This document shows positions 43,625 through 55,255 of a stretch of 64,000 nt of DNA, one piece after another. The DNA is taken from assembly GCA_039881145.1 (NCBI GenBank), contig JAYKKI010000095.1, forward strand, positions 3,929,501 to 3,993,500, read 5' to 3'. Within the stretch, counting starts at the first letter, position 1. Every line of letters starts with the position of its first letter. Origin of the DNA: Druceiella hillmani. Its lineage: Eukaryota; Arthropoda; Insecta; Lepidoptera; Hepialidae. The notes under the pieces were generated by a model. That model made no database searches and was not told where the DNA came from. It saw only the letters and a list, made by a program, of their open reading frames with translations. Both the position numbers and the translations under genes were made by a program.

Positions 43625-43979
43625 ATGCAATTTTTAGGGTGCGTATCTCAGAAGTAAATAAATATATTATATTCCTTATGAGATTACCCAAGTGTCCATC
43701 TGTAAGTTTTTCTCAGAAACCGCTTGGCGTATGGACTTGAGATTCATCATAGAAATAAAACCATCAGATTCAGCATAAAAAAAATAATATTAACCTATAC
43801 CCAACCCTTACCCAATAGCTCACAAAAGGTCATCAAAATATTAGGAGATTTGTACGTTTGCAAATTAACCACCCGAAAAACAATTTCCAAATTCCTTACA
43901 TATAGAGTGGGCTATCGTTAATAAGGATAGTTACAAGGGTCTCAGCAAAAAATATGCTCCACCCATATTTCTGAATATC

Positions 43980-44010
<31 letters not shown>

Positions 44011-44019
44011 TATGTCCCT

Positions 44020-44088
<69 letters not shown>

Positions 44089-44185
44089 TCCCTACTTAAT
44101 TATACTAGGTATTATTAAATATATATTGCGCTAGGAAGTTCATATTAGGGATAAATTATGACAAATATAGTAATGTTATTTCAAA
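43625..44185 (+). mobile_element. Dispersed repeat with internal (TA)n
   Basis: Head 'TTTTTAGGGTGCGTATCTCA' and 'GTCCATCTGTAAGTTTTTCT' with 'CAGAAACCGCTTGGCG'. The body contains 'AGTTACAAGGGTCTCAGC'. The tail 'CCCTACTTAATTATACTAGG' and 'TATATTGCGCTAGGAAGTTC' matches 8.27 and 36.72 kb. A TA expansion (43979-44086) lies where the 36-38 bp array lies in the 35.56 kb copy. Confidence 0.55.
43979..44086. repeat. (TA)n microsatellite with CCCTA interruption
   Basis: TA runs on either side of GTCCCTA (44014-44020). The tail module also starts GTCCCTA (44089), so the tail boundary was duplicated with the TA tract. Confidence 0.95.
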
Positions 44186-44925
44186 GAACAAAGGTTTAAG
44201 GTGTGGATCAGGTACGTACTTGACCGGATTTTGTTTTAAATAAAAAAAATCCATAAATCGTCTCAATTACCTCCAAAAAATGCAAATATAATATTTAGTT
44301 CCAGACCAAATGCAAAAAAAATTCAGCCTTAAAATAAACGTAAAATGAAAAACGATAAAATTCAGCTTTAAAATAAACGTAGATTAACGTAAACAAATTG
44401 GTCAACAAAGCTACCACAAAACCCACCTATCTGTGTTCGGCTAAAAAGTAGGTAAAGCCCAAATGTTCCTATCAAGAGCCAGGGTTCAACCACCCCGGGC
44501 ACATTTCGGCTATCACCTTATGCTCACCGCTGCCGTTTCCGAACATATGCTGATTGTAAATATCCGTCACAAATCAAAGGTGTGTATCATATTTTTTTTG
44601 CACTCAGCAGCGAGCGGAGGCGGCGCCGGGGCGCACGAGCTAACGCAGATGCTATCTACTTTCTTTGTTGACCGTTTTTGTGAATGTACTCTGCGGTTAG
44701 CAGAAAAAAGTTAGTGTAATTATTATTTTAAATTTGATGATCATAAGGTGGTCGAAGAAGCGCGAAGGTTAAAAGATATTTGCTAATTTTAAGTTGATAC
44801 ATCGATTAAAGTATTTTAAAGGCAGTTTGTGGTGTAAGTTTGTCTTACCGTCTTAACATATGTTGTATGAATATATAGCAGAGATTCAAAGTTTATTTAA
44901 CAAATCTGTATTAAACAATGTCAAA
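44186..44925. other. AT-rich sequence with a GC-richer patch
   Basis: 44460-44710 holds an open plus frame and a GC-rich core (GGAGGCGGCGCCGGGGCGCA at 44616) without a family motif. A short direct repeat, 'AAAATAAACGTA', lies at 44332 and 44371. No gene called. Confidence 0.35.
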
Positions 44926-44938
44926 TGGGTATAAAATA

Positions 44939-45173
44939 TTGAATATATTTGGCGTTAATTTTGTAGAAATTCATTATTCACAATTAAATGAACCTACGTG
45001 ATGTAGTATTATTTCTACTTTCTTTAAGTTCTTTACCAAGACCTAGGTTTCTTTGTATTACAACATCTTTGCTAATAACCCAACTGAAGATGTTGTAATA
45101 CAACGAAATCTAGGTCGTGGTAAAGAACTTAAAGAAAGTAGAAATAATACTGCATCACGTAGTGTCATTTAAT
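44939..45173. mobile_element. Hammerhead-bearing inverted-repeat element, copy 5
   Basis: Flanked by an exact 13-bp direct repeat, TGGGTATAAAATA, at 44926-44938 and 45174-45186. End module at the left as in copies 1 and 2. The left arm has lost the CUGAAGA core (ACATCTTTGC remains); the right arm keeps a near-intact motif at 45080-45120. At 235 bp it equals copy 1 in length. No protein is encoded. Confidence 0.86.
45080..45120 (+). ncRNA. Hammerhead ribozyme motif, near-intact
   Basis: Plus strand: core CUGAAGA, stem II GUUGU/ACAAC, GAA, cleavage C. Stem III is AUC/GGU (one U-G pair) and stem I CCAA/GUGG (A-G mismatch next to the core). Outer stem I TCTTT/AAAGA is kept. Confidence 0.5.
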
Positions 45174-45186
45174 TGGGTATAAAATA

Positions 45187-47058
45187 CATAATTTTTTTTG
45201 TAAACTCCCCGCCCTAACACATAACAGGGTTATGTGTAAATACATAATAAATGATTATATAAAAATACATAATAAACTGTATAGTTCAAGAGTTCTAGAC
45301 ATTTTATATAAATAAATAAGATTAAATAGGTTTGTAAGGACTGTACGCACGTTATTAAGCTCTATATATAGCTTATAGTCAGAGTTAATTAGTGAATTCT
45401 AAATTTATTGATAAATATTTATAGTTTTTGGTTTGAAAAAGAATAAATAATGTTTAAGAAAACGGAAATATTAAGGTAATTTTGCAGAAATACATTAATT
45501 GGGGATATTTGGACATTTGAATTAAGAAGTAAATTTACTATGATCGGTGATGATTTACCGATCATAGTTCTCAATGGTCCATAAATATAGGTAAACGTGT
45601 AAGTATGCGTAGGATGTAACGAACTATATAGGCATTCTGGTGGCCACACTTATTCTTCGATCAAGACGAAGTTTGATGTAAAAATAGGTTAAAACTAAGT
45701 TTAAGTTAACTGCTTAGATAAATTGAACTAGTCGAATAGTTCGAGAATGACGGAGATTCGAAATTTAGGTAAATTTAAAATTCATCTTTCATCAGCAGTA
45801 CCAAATAAAAAATAACCTTCAAAATGATGGAATGTTTTATTATTTTCTGCCATTTATAAAAAAATCAAAAAACTTGTTAAGTTTTTTGGAACTTACACGA
45901 TAAGGCTATTATTATTTATTTACATTTATCTACATATAAATATTTATTAATATCTAGGTACATATAGATGTATATTAATATTGTTCTCACGATTAGTGTG
46001 TCTGGTAAATTCTAGAAGAATTTCTAATAATTTTGGCTTTAGCCATCTCGGCAATTTTGACTTTAGCCATGGAGGGGGGAGAGGGCACTGTGCGGTATAA
46101 TTTATATATCATTTACAATAACTTTTCTGATCATTTACAGATATGTACCCACAATTTTTTTATATAAGATTTTAAAAAGAAAATAGTTTTATATGGACAT
46201 GATGCAAGGAATTTAAGAAAAAACATATATATATATTTTTAACACCATATAAATATTTTTAACTGTTGATAATGAGATGTATGACGAAATAAACACACTT
46301 AGCAGATATAACCACGTTTATTATACTGAACTTCGATCTTATGCGCATAGAATAAGATATAAGCTGTATTTTGTATTTTTATAGGTAAATGTCGTAAAAT
46401 ATAAGGTGAATTAGGCTAAAATTTTATTAGATAGGAACCACCCATTTGGTTATATTATATGCAAAATGTTGCTTGTACTGCTACAATTATACATCCTATA
46501 AGAATCCATATCTTTGAAGTGTATGAAAGGCATTGAAGATAAGTTTTGCATAACCAAATGCCATTTTTCTCAGCCAACAATATGGGAAATTACGACATTT
46601 TTCTTACATTTTCACACGTAGGCGGTATGAATTCGAAGTATTACACTGGTGACCTTTGAAAGCACCCACTGCGTCTTTCGTACGGATTCGTGACGTACAA
46701 AGTTTTCTTCTGACTTCGAACAGTGAATCATTCGTTGGTGCGAATTTTTAATTTCGCCTTTATATGACAATTATAAAAGGCAGAAAAAAATGTCTTTTTG
46801 CCGAATGAGATTTCAGCAAAAAATCTTTCTCGAAAATGAAAATATTTGTCTCTATTGTAATATTATTAGTCTTCGAATAGATATATTAAATCTCATAAAT
46901 TGAGATTTTCATATATTGACAAAAAAAAACTTTTTGTAGATAATTTTAATAACGATTTAATTTAAAATTATGGAATAACTCTAATTAATTTAATTTTAAA
47001 TAAAATTATTTGATAGATAGCGTCTTCTTAAAAGTTTACGAGTCTGCTTTTATTCATT
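45187..47058. other. AT-rich sequence, nothing firm
   Basis: Small dyad TGATCGGTgatgatttACCGATCA around 45540-45563. 46615-46740 is a GC-richer unique patch. No gene recognised. Confidence 0.35.
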
Positions 47059-47775
47059 CTACTATAATAAAAGCTGAACGTTGTCTGTTGTTTTGTTTAC
47101 CGCTCTTTCGCGCTTAAACATCTCAACGGAATTTAATGAAATTGAATATTTGCGTATAAATAATAAACATTATAGATTAAAAGATAGGCTACATATAGTT
47201 AAGACATCGTTAACATCGTAGCAGAACAGTGCACAAAAATGCTAAAAAAATTATGCCGCACACGAAAAACTGAATTCACTGCTAAAACAATATTATGGAA
47301 AAGTTCGCAACAACATATATCTATCGTCAATAGATAAGTAAAAATATTGTTTCTGAACATCATATTCATGTAAGATTATTGCGAAAACTTATGAATCCTT
47401 ATTTAACTACAAAAGTTTATTCGACACTAAATACTTATAGATTATAGTTTAATAATTATAAAGTCATAGTTTATTCTTGAGTATATTTACGCGGAATTTA
47501 GATCGGGCGGATAATTCTGGCGGATGAAGCTTTTGTGCAAACTTATGAAACTTTATTTAACTACAAAAGTTTATTCTACACTAAATACTTATAGTTTACA
47601 GTTTAGAATTATAAAGTAATAATTTATCCTTGAGTATATTTACGCAATACCTACGTATTTAGATAGGGCGGATAATTTTGACGGATGTAGCTTTTGTGCA
47701 TGTGGATGGGATTAAGGGATAGGGGAGAGGACCAGCTTAAATGCCACGTGGGCGAAACCGTGGACAAAAGTTAGT
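47059..47775 (+). mobile_element. Dispersed repeat with 'GGGCGAAACCGTGG' terminus
   Basis: Starts 'CTACTATAATAAAAGCTGAA' with 'GTCTGTTGTTTTGTTTACCG' and 'CTCAACGGAATTTAATGAAA'. Ends 'CCACGTGGGCGAAACCGTGG' and 'ACAAAAGTTAGT'. The start, the 'hydrophobic T-rich then ACGGATTT' order and the end match a repeat type very common in Lepidoptera and some other insects (ending CCACGCGGGCGAAGCCGCGGGCAAAAGCTAGT in parts). The interior has an imperfect tandem duplication. No ORF. Confidence 0.6.
47385..47700 (+). repeat. Imperfect tandem duplication, about 155-160 bp
   Basis: Two copies starting AAACTTATGAA at 47385 and 47539 share 'TTTAACTACAAAAGTTTATT', 'CTAAATACTTATAG', 'TTGAGTATATTTACGC', 'GGGCGGATAATT' and 'AGCTTTTGTGCA'. 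Confidence 0.85.
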
Positions 47776-48790
47776 CTTATATAATTTTGTGGCTAAATTC
47801 ATTCAAATTGAATTATATTGTTACCACTAAAAGATTTTAACAATGCTTGTATAAGGAGTTTGTTTAACTGCTATAAAGGGAGTATATTTTTTATGGTTAA
47901 CTGATTTGGCAGAAGAAAAAGGTTTCAAATGAAACGTCGGTTTTTTTTTGCCAGAAATCGTGCTGATGTGAATACCCAGGAACCTGGTTTTGTGGTGAAG
48001 AAAGTTTTGCAAATATAAACTAAGAAAAATATTTGCCATGTTTCTTTAAGGAAACATTAGGATTGCGTGATGTGGAAAGTTTTAATAAACATAACAATAA
48101 CTTCTGAACTTTTAATAGAAATTAGGATAAACAGGATAGGTGGCAACAAATGGCCAGAAAAGAAACAAATAAAAATAGCATTGGTAGGCAAGCACGCTTC
48201 TTGATTCAGTATACTTCCTGTGATACATAGATCAGTATCAGATCATAAAATAACGAATACTTTATTTGAATGCTTTATCATAAAGCAAAAAACAATTGAA
48301 CACAGGGCACTTAAAAAGGGAAGGGTTATGAGCATAAAATAAGCAAAATAAAAAATATGTTGAAACAAGTTGTCAACGATAAAAAGTCATGTTATTCAAC
48401 GATAAAAAGTCATGCTATTCTGGCGACAAAACTTTGGATATGAACAGAGAAAACCAGGCATCAGAGCCTGTATCGGGATAAGAATGATTTTGGACTTCTT
48501 CTAAATGCCGGTATATGTTATTAAACACACGATTTCTTCACGAGGTATAGATTTTTGTCATAATGTCTAGATAGAATTTATGTTGGATCAAAATACATAA
48601 ATAAAATTTAAAAAAAAATGCACATACGAGTACATCGACAACCGTGATATTTCTAAAAAATAAACATTGACACCTATCATTATTTACAACTATCATTGCC
48701 GTACGTATTAGATTTAAGTTACATTGAAGGTGCTTTCCAAATATAAGTACAACTTTTCTCCAGGTACAGCGACTGTACGACAAAAATCTT
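47776..48790. other. AT-rich sequence
   Basis: A 24-bp direct repeat with 'CAACGATAAAAAGTCATG' occurs at 48374 and 48398. No gene recognised. Confidence 0.4.
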
Positions 48791-48797
48791 GCACCAG

Positions 48798-49110
48798 TGT
48801 ATGTTGCCAGTGATGATTTACGGAAGTGAGTTGTAGCCCTTTACCATTGGCCTCATAAAAAGACTCCAAGTCCCTCAACGAAGTATGGAAAGGGCTATAC
48901 TCGGGAGGTCTCTACAAAATGTGGTCTGTAATGAGGACATACATAAGAGCTCCTAGGCTTAGCAGAATGAAGTACAGGGCAGACCGTATAGAGTGACGAC
49001 CATTGGGGAAGAAAGGTTCTGGAATGGCGACGAGGTACTGGAAGATGTAGAGCATGACGGCCACTGTAAGGTGGAAAACATACCTGGAAAATGTAGCGGG
49101 AAACCATTGA
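48798..49110 (+). pseudogene. RTE-like LINE ORF remnant (C-terminal)
   Basis: A single plus frame reads, with stops, CMLPVMIYGSEL, then FTIGLIKRLQVPQRSMERAI, then LGRSLQNVVCNEDIHKRA. It continues with KKGSGMATRY and VRWKTYLENVAGNH. This follows the order 'CVLPVM-YGSETW', 'L-KRL-V-QRAMERAMLG', 'SLRD-IRNE-I', 'GKRSVGRP--RW' and 'DL--VAG' known from RTE-type LINE proteins. Stops at 48834, after the RIE block, and after WKM show it is dead. Minus-strand frames across it are shadows. It is a different lineage from the remnant at 33.2 kb. Confidence 0.75.
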
Positions 49111-49733
49111 TCTGATAAGGATGATGATATTGTTCCGGCTGACAATGATGATGACAGCGACTTTTGTCCTACAACCTCTGTGCTATGGAAAGAATGGGAT
49201 GTGTTAGAAAATTGTAATTGAATATTTTCCCAAAATTATAATAACATTCCAGTCCTTATGCATTCATACACTTCATATTGTTGTCCTAAAAACAAGTTTC
49301 CAAATTTTTTTTCTGTAATGAATTTTAAACTTTTTCCTTTCTGATATAAGTTTGTTAATACTAAATTAAAATCATGTGGTGATTTATTTAATGAACTTTA
49401 AAAGTTGAGAATTCTTCCTATTTCAATCGAAGGAAATAAGGAATTGTTAACTAATTAACAACTAAAATGTTTTAGAATTTTTGACTACAGATTTTAAAAA
49501 ATGTCCTTTGGTCGTAATTATTGATTCTAAATTATACAGAAAATGCAACGTAAATTTTTTAGCCTAAGCCAGGATGCCAGCCACGTGTACTAAGAATATC
49601 TCTTATACATTATTTAATTCGGGTAAAATACAGTTAAAAGATTTCTTAAAAGGTTTCTGTGACATCTACAAAAGAAGCAAAATATTGTTCTTTAACTTCT
49701 AATGGATTAAGATTTACCATCATAATATAACAC

Positions 49734-49736
<3 letters not shown>
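49111..49736. other. AT-rich sequence
   Basis: Starts with GATGATGATATT/GATGATGATGACAG short repeats after the LINE end. Otherwise unrecognised. Confidence 0.4.

Positions 49737-49799
<63 letters not shown>
49737..49799. repeat. (TA)n microsatellite
   Basis: TA run with one TGTA interruption. Confidence 0.95.
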
Positions 49800-50116
49800 A
49801 TACCGCAGTAATATTAGATGAAATCTTAGGCGAGATCAAAAGTATCCGTAAAACTTGAATTCCTTCTGTAAGCTGTAGTCCAATTGTGAAATATTATTTT
49901 TAATAAATACTACCTTAATATATATAATAATATAATATATATAATAATATGTGTATGTAATATTTACTTGTCTAAATGTATTTTAGATCATTTAGTTTTT
50001 AGAGCAGTCTTAACCATACCACTGATTTTTATATCGTTAAAATAATTATGTCCATTGCTAAATATTTACATTGAAAAATATTAAAAAAATATAAAAAAAA
50101 TATTTATTTAATTAAA
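49800..50116. other. AT-rich, ATAATATATA-repetitive sequence
   Basis: Includes a short AATATATATAATAATATA duplication at 49915-49950. No gene. Confidence 0.5.
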
Positions 50117-50162
50117 AAATATTTATCAATGTAAAGATAAATATTTACATTGATAAATATTT
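50117..50162. repeat. Perfect 19-bp inverted repeat, 8-base loop
   Basis: 50117-50135 and 50144-50162 are exact complements in very AT-rich DNA. Could form a hairpin, but AT content lowers its significance. Confidence 0.75.
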
Positions 50163-52649
50163 AAAAATGTCTATGTAGTGAGGGGTAGCAAAAAACGAGA
50201 TGTGACTGAAAATTTACAAGATGAGTAAGGATAAGGACATGAGAAAAATTATTTAGAATACGCACGGCAATTTTTATTGATGTTAATTTTAGAAGGCAGT
50301 GATGACAAAGCGTCATATGACGTTGTATAAGTTGAAGGGGTATTAACAAATTAAAACTGGAATCTCTACACCTTCTTCTCTAGCTTCGCAATATTAGACA
50401 ACTAGAGTTGTAGCTGTATTCAATATTTTCATTGGATATAGAGACACGCATACTCTTTGTATATTACTTGCTGAAAATAAAGCTGATGTTGCGACACAAA
50501 CATACTTCAAATAATATTACATGCACAGTTTGGCCTTCGAGTCGTAGAAATCGCATCAATAAAACAGAATTATACTTGTCAAGAAGATAAGTCACACCGG
50601 ACACCGCTAACCTAAATTCCTGCTATCATATTTGCATCCACCGCTGAGCCGCTCCGCACCTCCCTTACAAACTTTCCAGACACTTAACTCAATTTTGTAG
50701 ACGTCGGTTGCTGTTAAGCCGAGATTCCTTAGGATATCGTCGCCTTAAAGTGGTATTTACCCTCAGCATAAAGGTGAATCTATATAGGAGGAACTCATTT
50801 TTTCCCGATTTTCACTTGCTTTTTAAGGACGTTGTTAATTTTCTTCGGTAACGTTTTTATTGAAGACTGATTATGACGCGACTACATTTTAAGTTATTAT
50901 AAAGTGTAAGTACATTAGCTAAAGAACAAGATATTAGGAAAATTTATAACATCGACTACTAAAAATAGCAGTGTTTTTTTTTAATTTGACTTTAAGTGCT
51001 GTGTTTCTTAAGAGGGAATAATCTTTAAAAGACTCCGGCCACTTTATTGTTAACCTAAGTATTCATCTGTTTACATTTTTATTGATTTTCTTCTTCAAAT
51101 TTTTATACCGTCTTTATTGAGGATTCTATTAAACATTCGGAATCTTTTAATGTGTAATCTAACCTAAACAATTTATTTAGAGCATTTAATGTATAATGTT
51201 GATATATGTGGCTCACTTTTAGTTATCTCTTATATCTAACCAAAACGTCAGCCTAATTCTATTCAATATTAAAATATGGATGTTCTGGTTCGAATCTGTT
51301 CTAGATCGAAACTGGAACCCCACGGTTTACGATACTATTTTTAGGTGTACGATACACGGTATTTTGATACTATTTAGTACATTCATAATTAGATTTTTGT
51401 TTCTCGCCCAAACATATCATTCATTACTGTCGGGCATTTTGTAGTGATAATACAACTATGACAATTTGCTGTGTTTTTTACGTTATTTGAATGATGTATT
51501 AGAGATGCCATTGGTTTAAACATTACTTTTAGTTTTACTTTGAGTGAAACGAAAACCCGATCACAATTCAACATCATAACCAAATTATATCATTTTTGCC
51601 GATGTACACCATGTTTGAATAATATAATTAAAATAGTAGAATTGACGTTACAAATTCCGATATGAACGCAGCTTTTCGAAGTTTATCGCAGCATTAACTC
51701 GGCATTACCCTCGCCGCAGTTGTACAAGATGAAATGTCTTAAGATGTTTATTTTATGGCCCCATTACAACAAAGGCTGAGACGTCTAATGCACCCTCGCC
51801 ACTTGCGACCTTTCTTTCCCCGTACGATTACTTTAACAGCCACGAAAGAAGGGTCCGAAAAGGATAGCATTATTTTGGAAGTAGTTACATAAGAGCGAGA
51901 TGAAACGATCTTGTAAGATAATGTGAACGGCCTTCGAATTTGGGTTGAGTTTGAACAGTGTTTGTTCAACTGTAATGATTTATTTTTTGTGCTATTTAAA
52001 TTTCATTAACATTCGTCCTAAATATTTTTGTTGTGATACACATTTTACTAATAGGTTTAATAGAAGCTAAAAGTACAAGGCAAATAAGCATGTTAAGCTA
52101 GACTTCCTAACTTGACTTAAACTGGCAAAAGCAGATAATAAAAGTATAGTTAAAGGGATCTATATAACTAACTTTGGCGGTAGAAGAGATTACACTCAAA
52201 ATGTATCAATATAATTTTTGAAATGACACCTCTAACGTAGACTAACTAATTCTTAATATTAGAATACAATTAGTTGTTTTAGTCAGCGAAATAAATTATA
52301 ATTAAAAAAAATAATTAATTAAAAGTAAACTATTGGACAGGTAATTTGTCTTTAATTCATCTAACATAGGCTATTGGCCTAAAGTTTATTTGCACAATAT
52401 TTTTTTCGTATTTAATCGTGGCTCGAATTTGGAAAATTCGGAGGAATACGTCTAAAGCAAATGAATTTTAATTTTATATTTAGTTAGTTAATAATTATTT
52501 TAAAATCCTACCAAGCCCGAGTAGAACTCGCACTATTTATAGATATTAATTTTACCATTAAATATTTATAAATATCCGAATGTGTATGAGGTTTTCGTTC
52601 GTAAATATGTATAGTATATCCTGCACTGATGTAAAAACGTACTTAAAAA
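50163..52649. other. AT-rich sequence
   Basis: A GC-richer unique patch lies at 50580-50760 ('CCGCTGAGCCGCTCCGCACC'). Short ORFs (for example 51748-51969 minus) have no motif. Nothing else recognised. Confidence 0.35.
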
Positions 52650-52650
52650 G

Positions 52651-52744
<94 letters not shown>
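52650..52744. repeat. (TA)n microsatellite, interrupted
   Basis: TA runs separated by CACACATC and single G or C changes. Explains false Tyr/Ile ORFs on both strands. Confidence 0.95.
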
Positions 52745-53259
52745 GCATATCTCAACATTTGTAAGATTGTACAAATTTGTAAAGTTATAAAGTTATGAGC
52801 TTCTAAAAATCCTATTTAAAAAAAAATAATTGGTTCAACATATTTTTTGTATTTTTCGAAATACCTCTGAAGAAGACGACCGTGACGGACGAAAAGACAA
52901 ATACGTGAATGATTTTCTAAGGGTCCTATTTTTCCTTATGAAACACGGAACCTTAAAATTATCCATTCATAAAATAAAGTTAAAGTGAGCTATTAAACTA
53001 GATTACTAAAATACCCGAAATTGTTTGGAAATTTCTGTTTATTAACTCTCGGCTATAAGGGTGTAATTATATCGGTGTATTAAGAAGTATATCAGAAGGG
53101 TGCGATATCAACCACCTGTTGACTGAGATAACATTAAACGACACTCGGTTTGTTCAGCGTTTACTGCTTCAGTATTGAACCCTTTATTATAATCACAATA
53201 AACATGGTGACATGTCCATTTAGACTAGTGATAAATATTTTTTTTGTAATTGCAACAAC
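52745..53259. other. AT-rich sequence with repeat remnant
   Basis: 52865-52955 ('GACCGTGACGGACGAAAAGA', 'AAGGGTCCTATTTTTCC', 'ACACGGAACCTTAAAA') is a short fragment of the lepidopteran dispersed repeat. Otherwise unrecognised. Confidence 0.45.
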
Positions 53260-53332
53260 TTTTTCAGTTAAAGCCATCAAACAATTGTATATCATACAAT
53301 CATACAATTGTTGGATGGCTTTAACTGAAAAA
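53260..53332. repeat. 31-bp near-perfect hairpin, 11-base loop
   Basis: Arms 53260-53290 and 53302-53332 pair with a single mismatch. The sequence is not simple (it includes CAGTTAAAGCCATC and ACAATTGTAT), so the match is unlikely by chance. The size suits a foldback element or a microRNA/siRNA-like hairpin, but there is no further evidence of expression. Confidence 0.85.
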
Positions 53333-53605
53333 CTACTTAAATAAATAATCGATATTTATTATGGCAATGAGCATTTCGTCTTATTGAATCGACAAAGTAA
53401 TAAAAATAATTTCGTTTATGTGAAAGTCTAGATTTTAATTTCCACTATTTTCTCCCTATAATTAAATTTAGAAACTATATTTGAAACTTCATATAATTAC
53501 ATTAACTTATGCGTACAAATCTTTTATGGTAAATACACAGTTTTCATAGTTCTAGATCTATAGAGTTCTAGATTTAAGTGAATGTAAATTTGCAAATAAA
53601 CATAA
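53333..53605. other. AT-rich spacer
   Basis: Nothing recognised. Confidence 0.4.
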
Positions 53606-53607
53606 CA

Positions 53608-53682
53608 CGTCGTGGCTCATTGGTAGTATAGATGGTTTTCCCTCGATGCAAAGGGAGATACAACCAGGTTGTTTTTCTTCGA
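53608..53682 (+). pseudogene. tRNA-like (Ala-type?) sequence, possible SINE head
   Basis: 'GTGGCTCATTGGTAGTATAG' resembles a tRNA D-arm and A box. 'TCCCT' and 'AGGGA' (53639-53656) form an anticodon-like stem around CGATGCAA. The T-arm and B box are degenerate and there is no acceptor stem, so it is not a working tRNA gene. It could be a SINE head or chance similarity. Confidence 0.3.
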
Positions 53683-53734
53683 TGTGTCCGAGCGGTTGTG
53701 TAAGAACTGGCTCGCTACCGATTATCATACTTAG

Positions 53735-54178
53735 CAATGTTTAACGGAACCTAGCTCATTTATAGACTTGTATAGATTCGCCCTTAAAGATAACCCGGTT
53801 TGTACCTGCTCTTATGAGACGTACGTGAGTCATGTTTTATTCCACTGCAATGAGCATTATGATGCGCATAGAGTTTTGATCGACAGCATGAGCTTAAACA
53901 GTAAAGAATAATCACAAGGAGTCTTACAAAGTGGTATTTTTAGTCACCGTGACTTGGTTGAGAATCTACCGATCTTTGAGTCATTTGGAGCATTCGCTAA
54001 AAGCGTTCTTGGAGAAAGATGGATCAGGCGATTGGAGGTCCTAAATAATTCATTGAGAAGGAACAGACTTCAATCCTTTTGGGAGGAAGCGCTGAGATCG
54101 TGGATACGGGTCACTATTAGAGGACATTCAATGATCCCCCCTCTTTCGAATGAGGTGGGATGTTACGGGTACTAAGAA
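53735..54178 (+). pseudogene. LINE ORF2 C-terminal remnant (jockey/R1-like)
   Basis: The frame from 53735 reads LTELAHFIDLYRFALKDN, then a Cys/His cluster: VCTCSYETYVSHVLFHCNEH, that is C-x-C-x3-ET-x3-H-x4-C, as found after the reverse transcriptase domain of jockey/R1-type LINEs. After one in-frame TAA it continues VENLPIFESFGAFAKSVLGE and RRLEVLNNSLRRNRLQSFWE to a TAA at 54173. Only the end of the ORF is present (5' truncated), and the stop makes it a pseudogene. Clade is uncertain. Confidence 0.65.
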
Positions 54179-55029
54179 GGGCCCTAAGTGGAAATAGCGG
54201 GAATAGTGTCCCGATACGCACTAGCATTTTTGACTTGTATTTTTACTAGCAATTTATTATTATATTAATTTATTATTGTTAATATTTTTAGGATACGGTG
54301 AAGTAAAAGTATTTACCATCTTCGCGAGAGCATCTACCTAATTCTTCGTTCTAAACTTTTAAATCGGTCAAATGTTCTAGAATTTAGTGTAACAATGCAG
54401 TATATTTTAACATTAGACGATCTGTATACGCAAGTATTACGGTGTAAACTTGTGGAATGTATAATAACCGCTGGGACAACTGAGGGTGACGTAAATGAAT
54501 AGTATCTTGACCCCGTGTCCAAGGAACCAACAAGCTCTCAACTTGGGATGGAAAAATTATCAGGTAATAGTAGCCTATAAGCACAATCTGCATTTATTCC
54601 CGGATCCGGGATCATTAATGACTTGTCTTTCCACCGAGTGATTTTTTTATGTTCGTGTAATGTTTAAATAGGACAGTTTGAATTGTAGAATGCGAAACAT
54701 TAATATGGTAAATATACAATTGTGATTGCCGAATATCGATATTGCAGTAGGTATATTAAATATTTTTATTAAGTAAACAGTTTGATGAGTCTACAGAATC
54801 TATAGGATCAAAAGAAAAAAATTTTATATCGGTTGCTGTAATTACTATATTTATATTTTAATTTACGCTTAAACAACTAAAATTTAATTAATAACCTCTG
54901 ACGTTTAAGTCTTTTATTTAATATATGTATATATTATGTAATTTATGATGTGAATTTTATTGTTAATATTTCAAGCAAAGTATGTCATTTTTGAAACTTA
55001 GCGCAATGCAGATAAACAACTTTCGTAGT
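54179..55029. other. AT-rich sequence
   Basis: The first about 130 bp may be the LINE 3' UTR (no poly-A or clear tail seen). Nothing else recognised. Confidence 0.35.
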
Positions 55030-55255
55030 AGCCAGCTGAAAACTGCCGACTTTTGTGGGAAAAGGTTGGTGGCCGTCTTTCCACCAACTTACCGTACATG
55101 TGAAGAGGTGTTTGTGCTCTATTAGTGTGTTTTCATTTGTAAATTTCGAATCGGCGGAAGCCGGCCAGGATCGCTCTGACTTTTTAGGACCGATTTTGTG
55201 GATGTCATTTGTTCTATTTTCTCCGTCTATTGTTGGGCTGTTTTTTATCAGCGCA
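55030..55255 (+). mobile_element. GC-rich dispersed repeat, copy B
   Basis: Diverged partner of 38316-38660 (blocks listed there). The 70-codon frame at 55055-55267 starts at a non-ATG codon and shows no motif. Confidence 0.45.

Noticed and set aside
47905..47965. Possible further hammerhead-like motif (AATGAAACGTCGG)
   Set aside because: GAAACGTCGG resembles the 3' half of Penelope-type motifs, but no CUGANGA core lies upstream and the preceding GTTTCA/TGAAAC hairpin occupies the wrong place.
48895..49145. Two minus-strand ORFs of 70-77 codons
   Set aside because: They are antisense shadows of the RTE-like LINE remnant that is readable on the plus strand.
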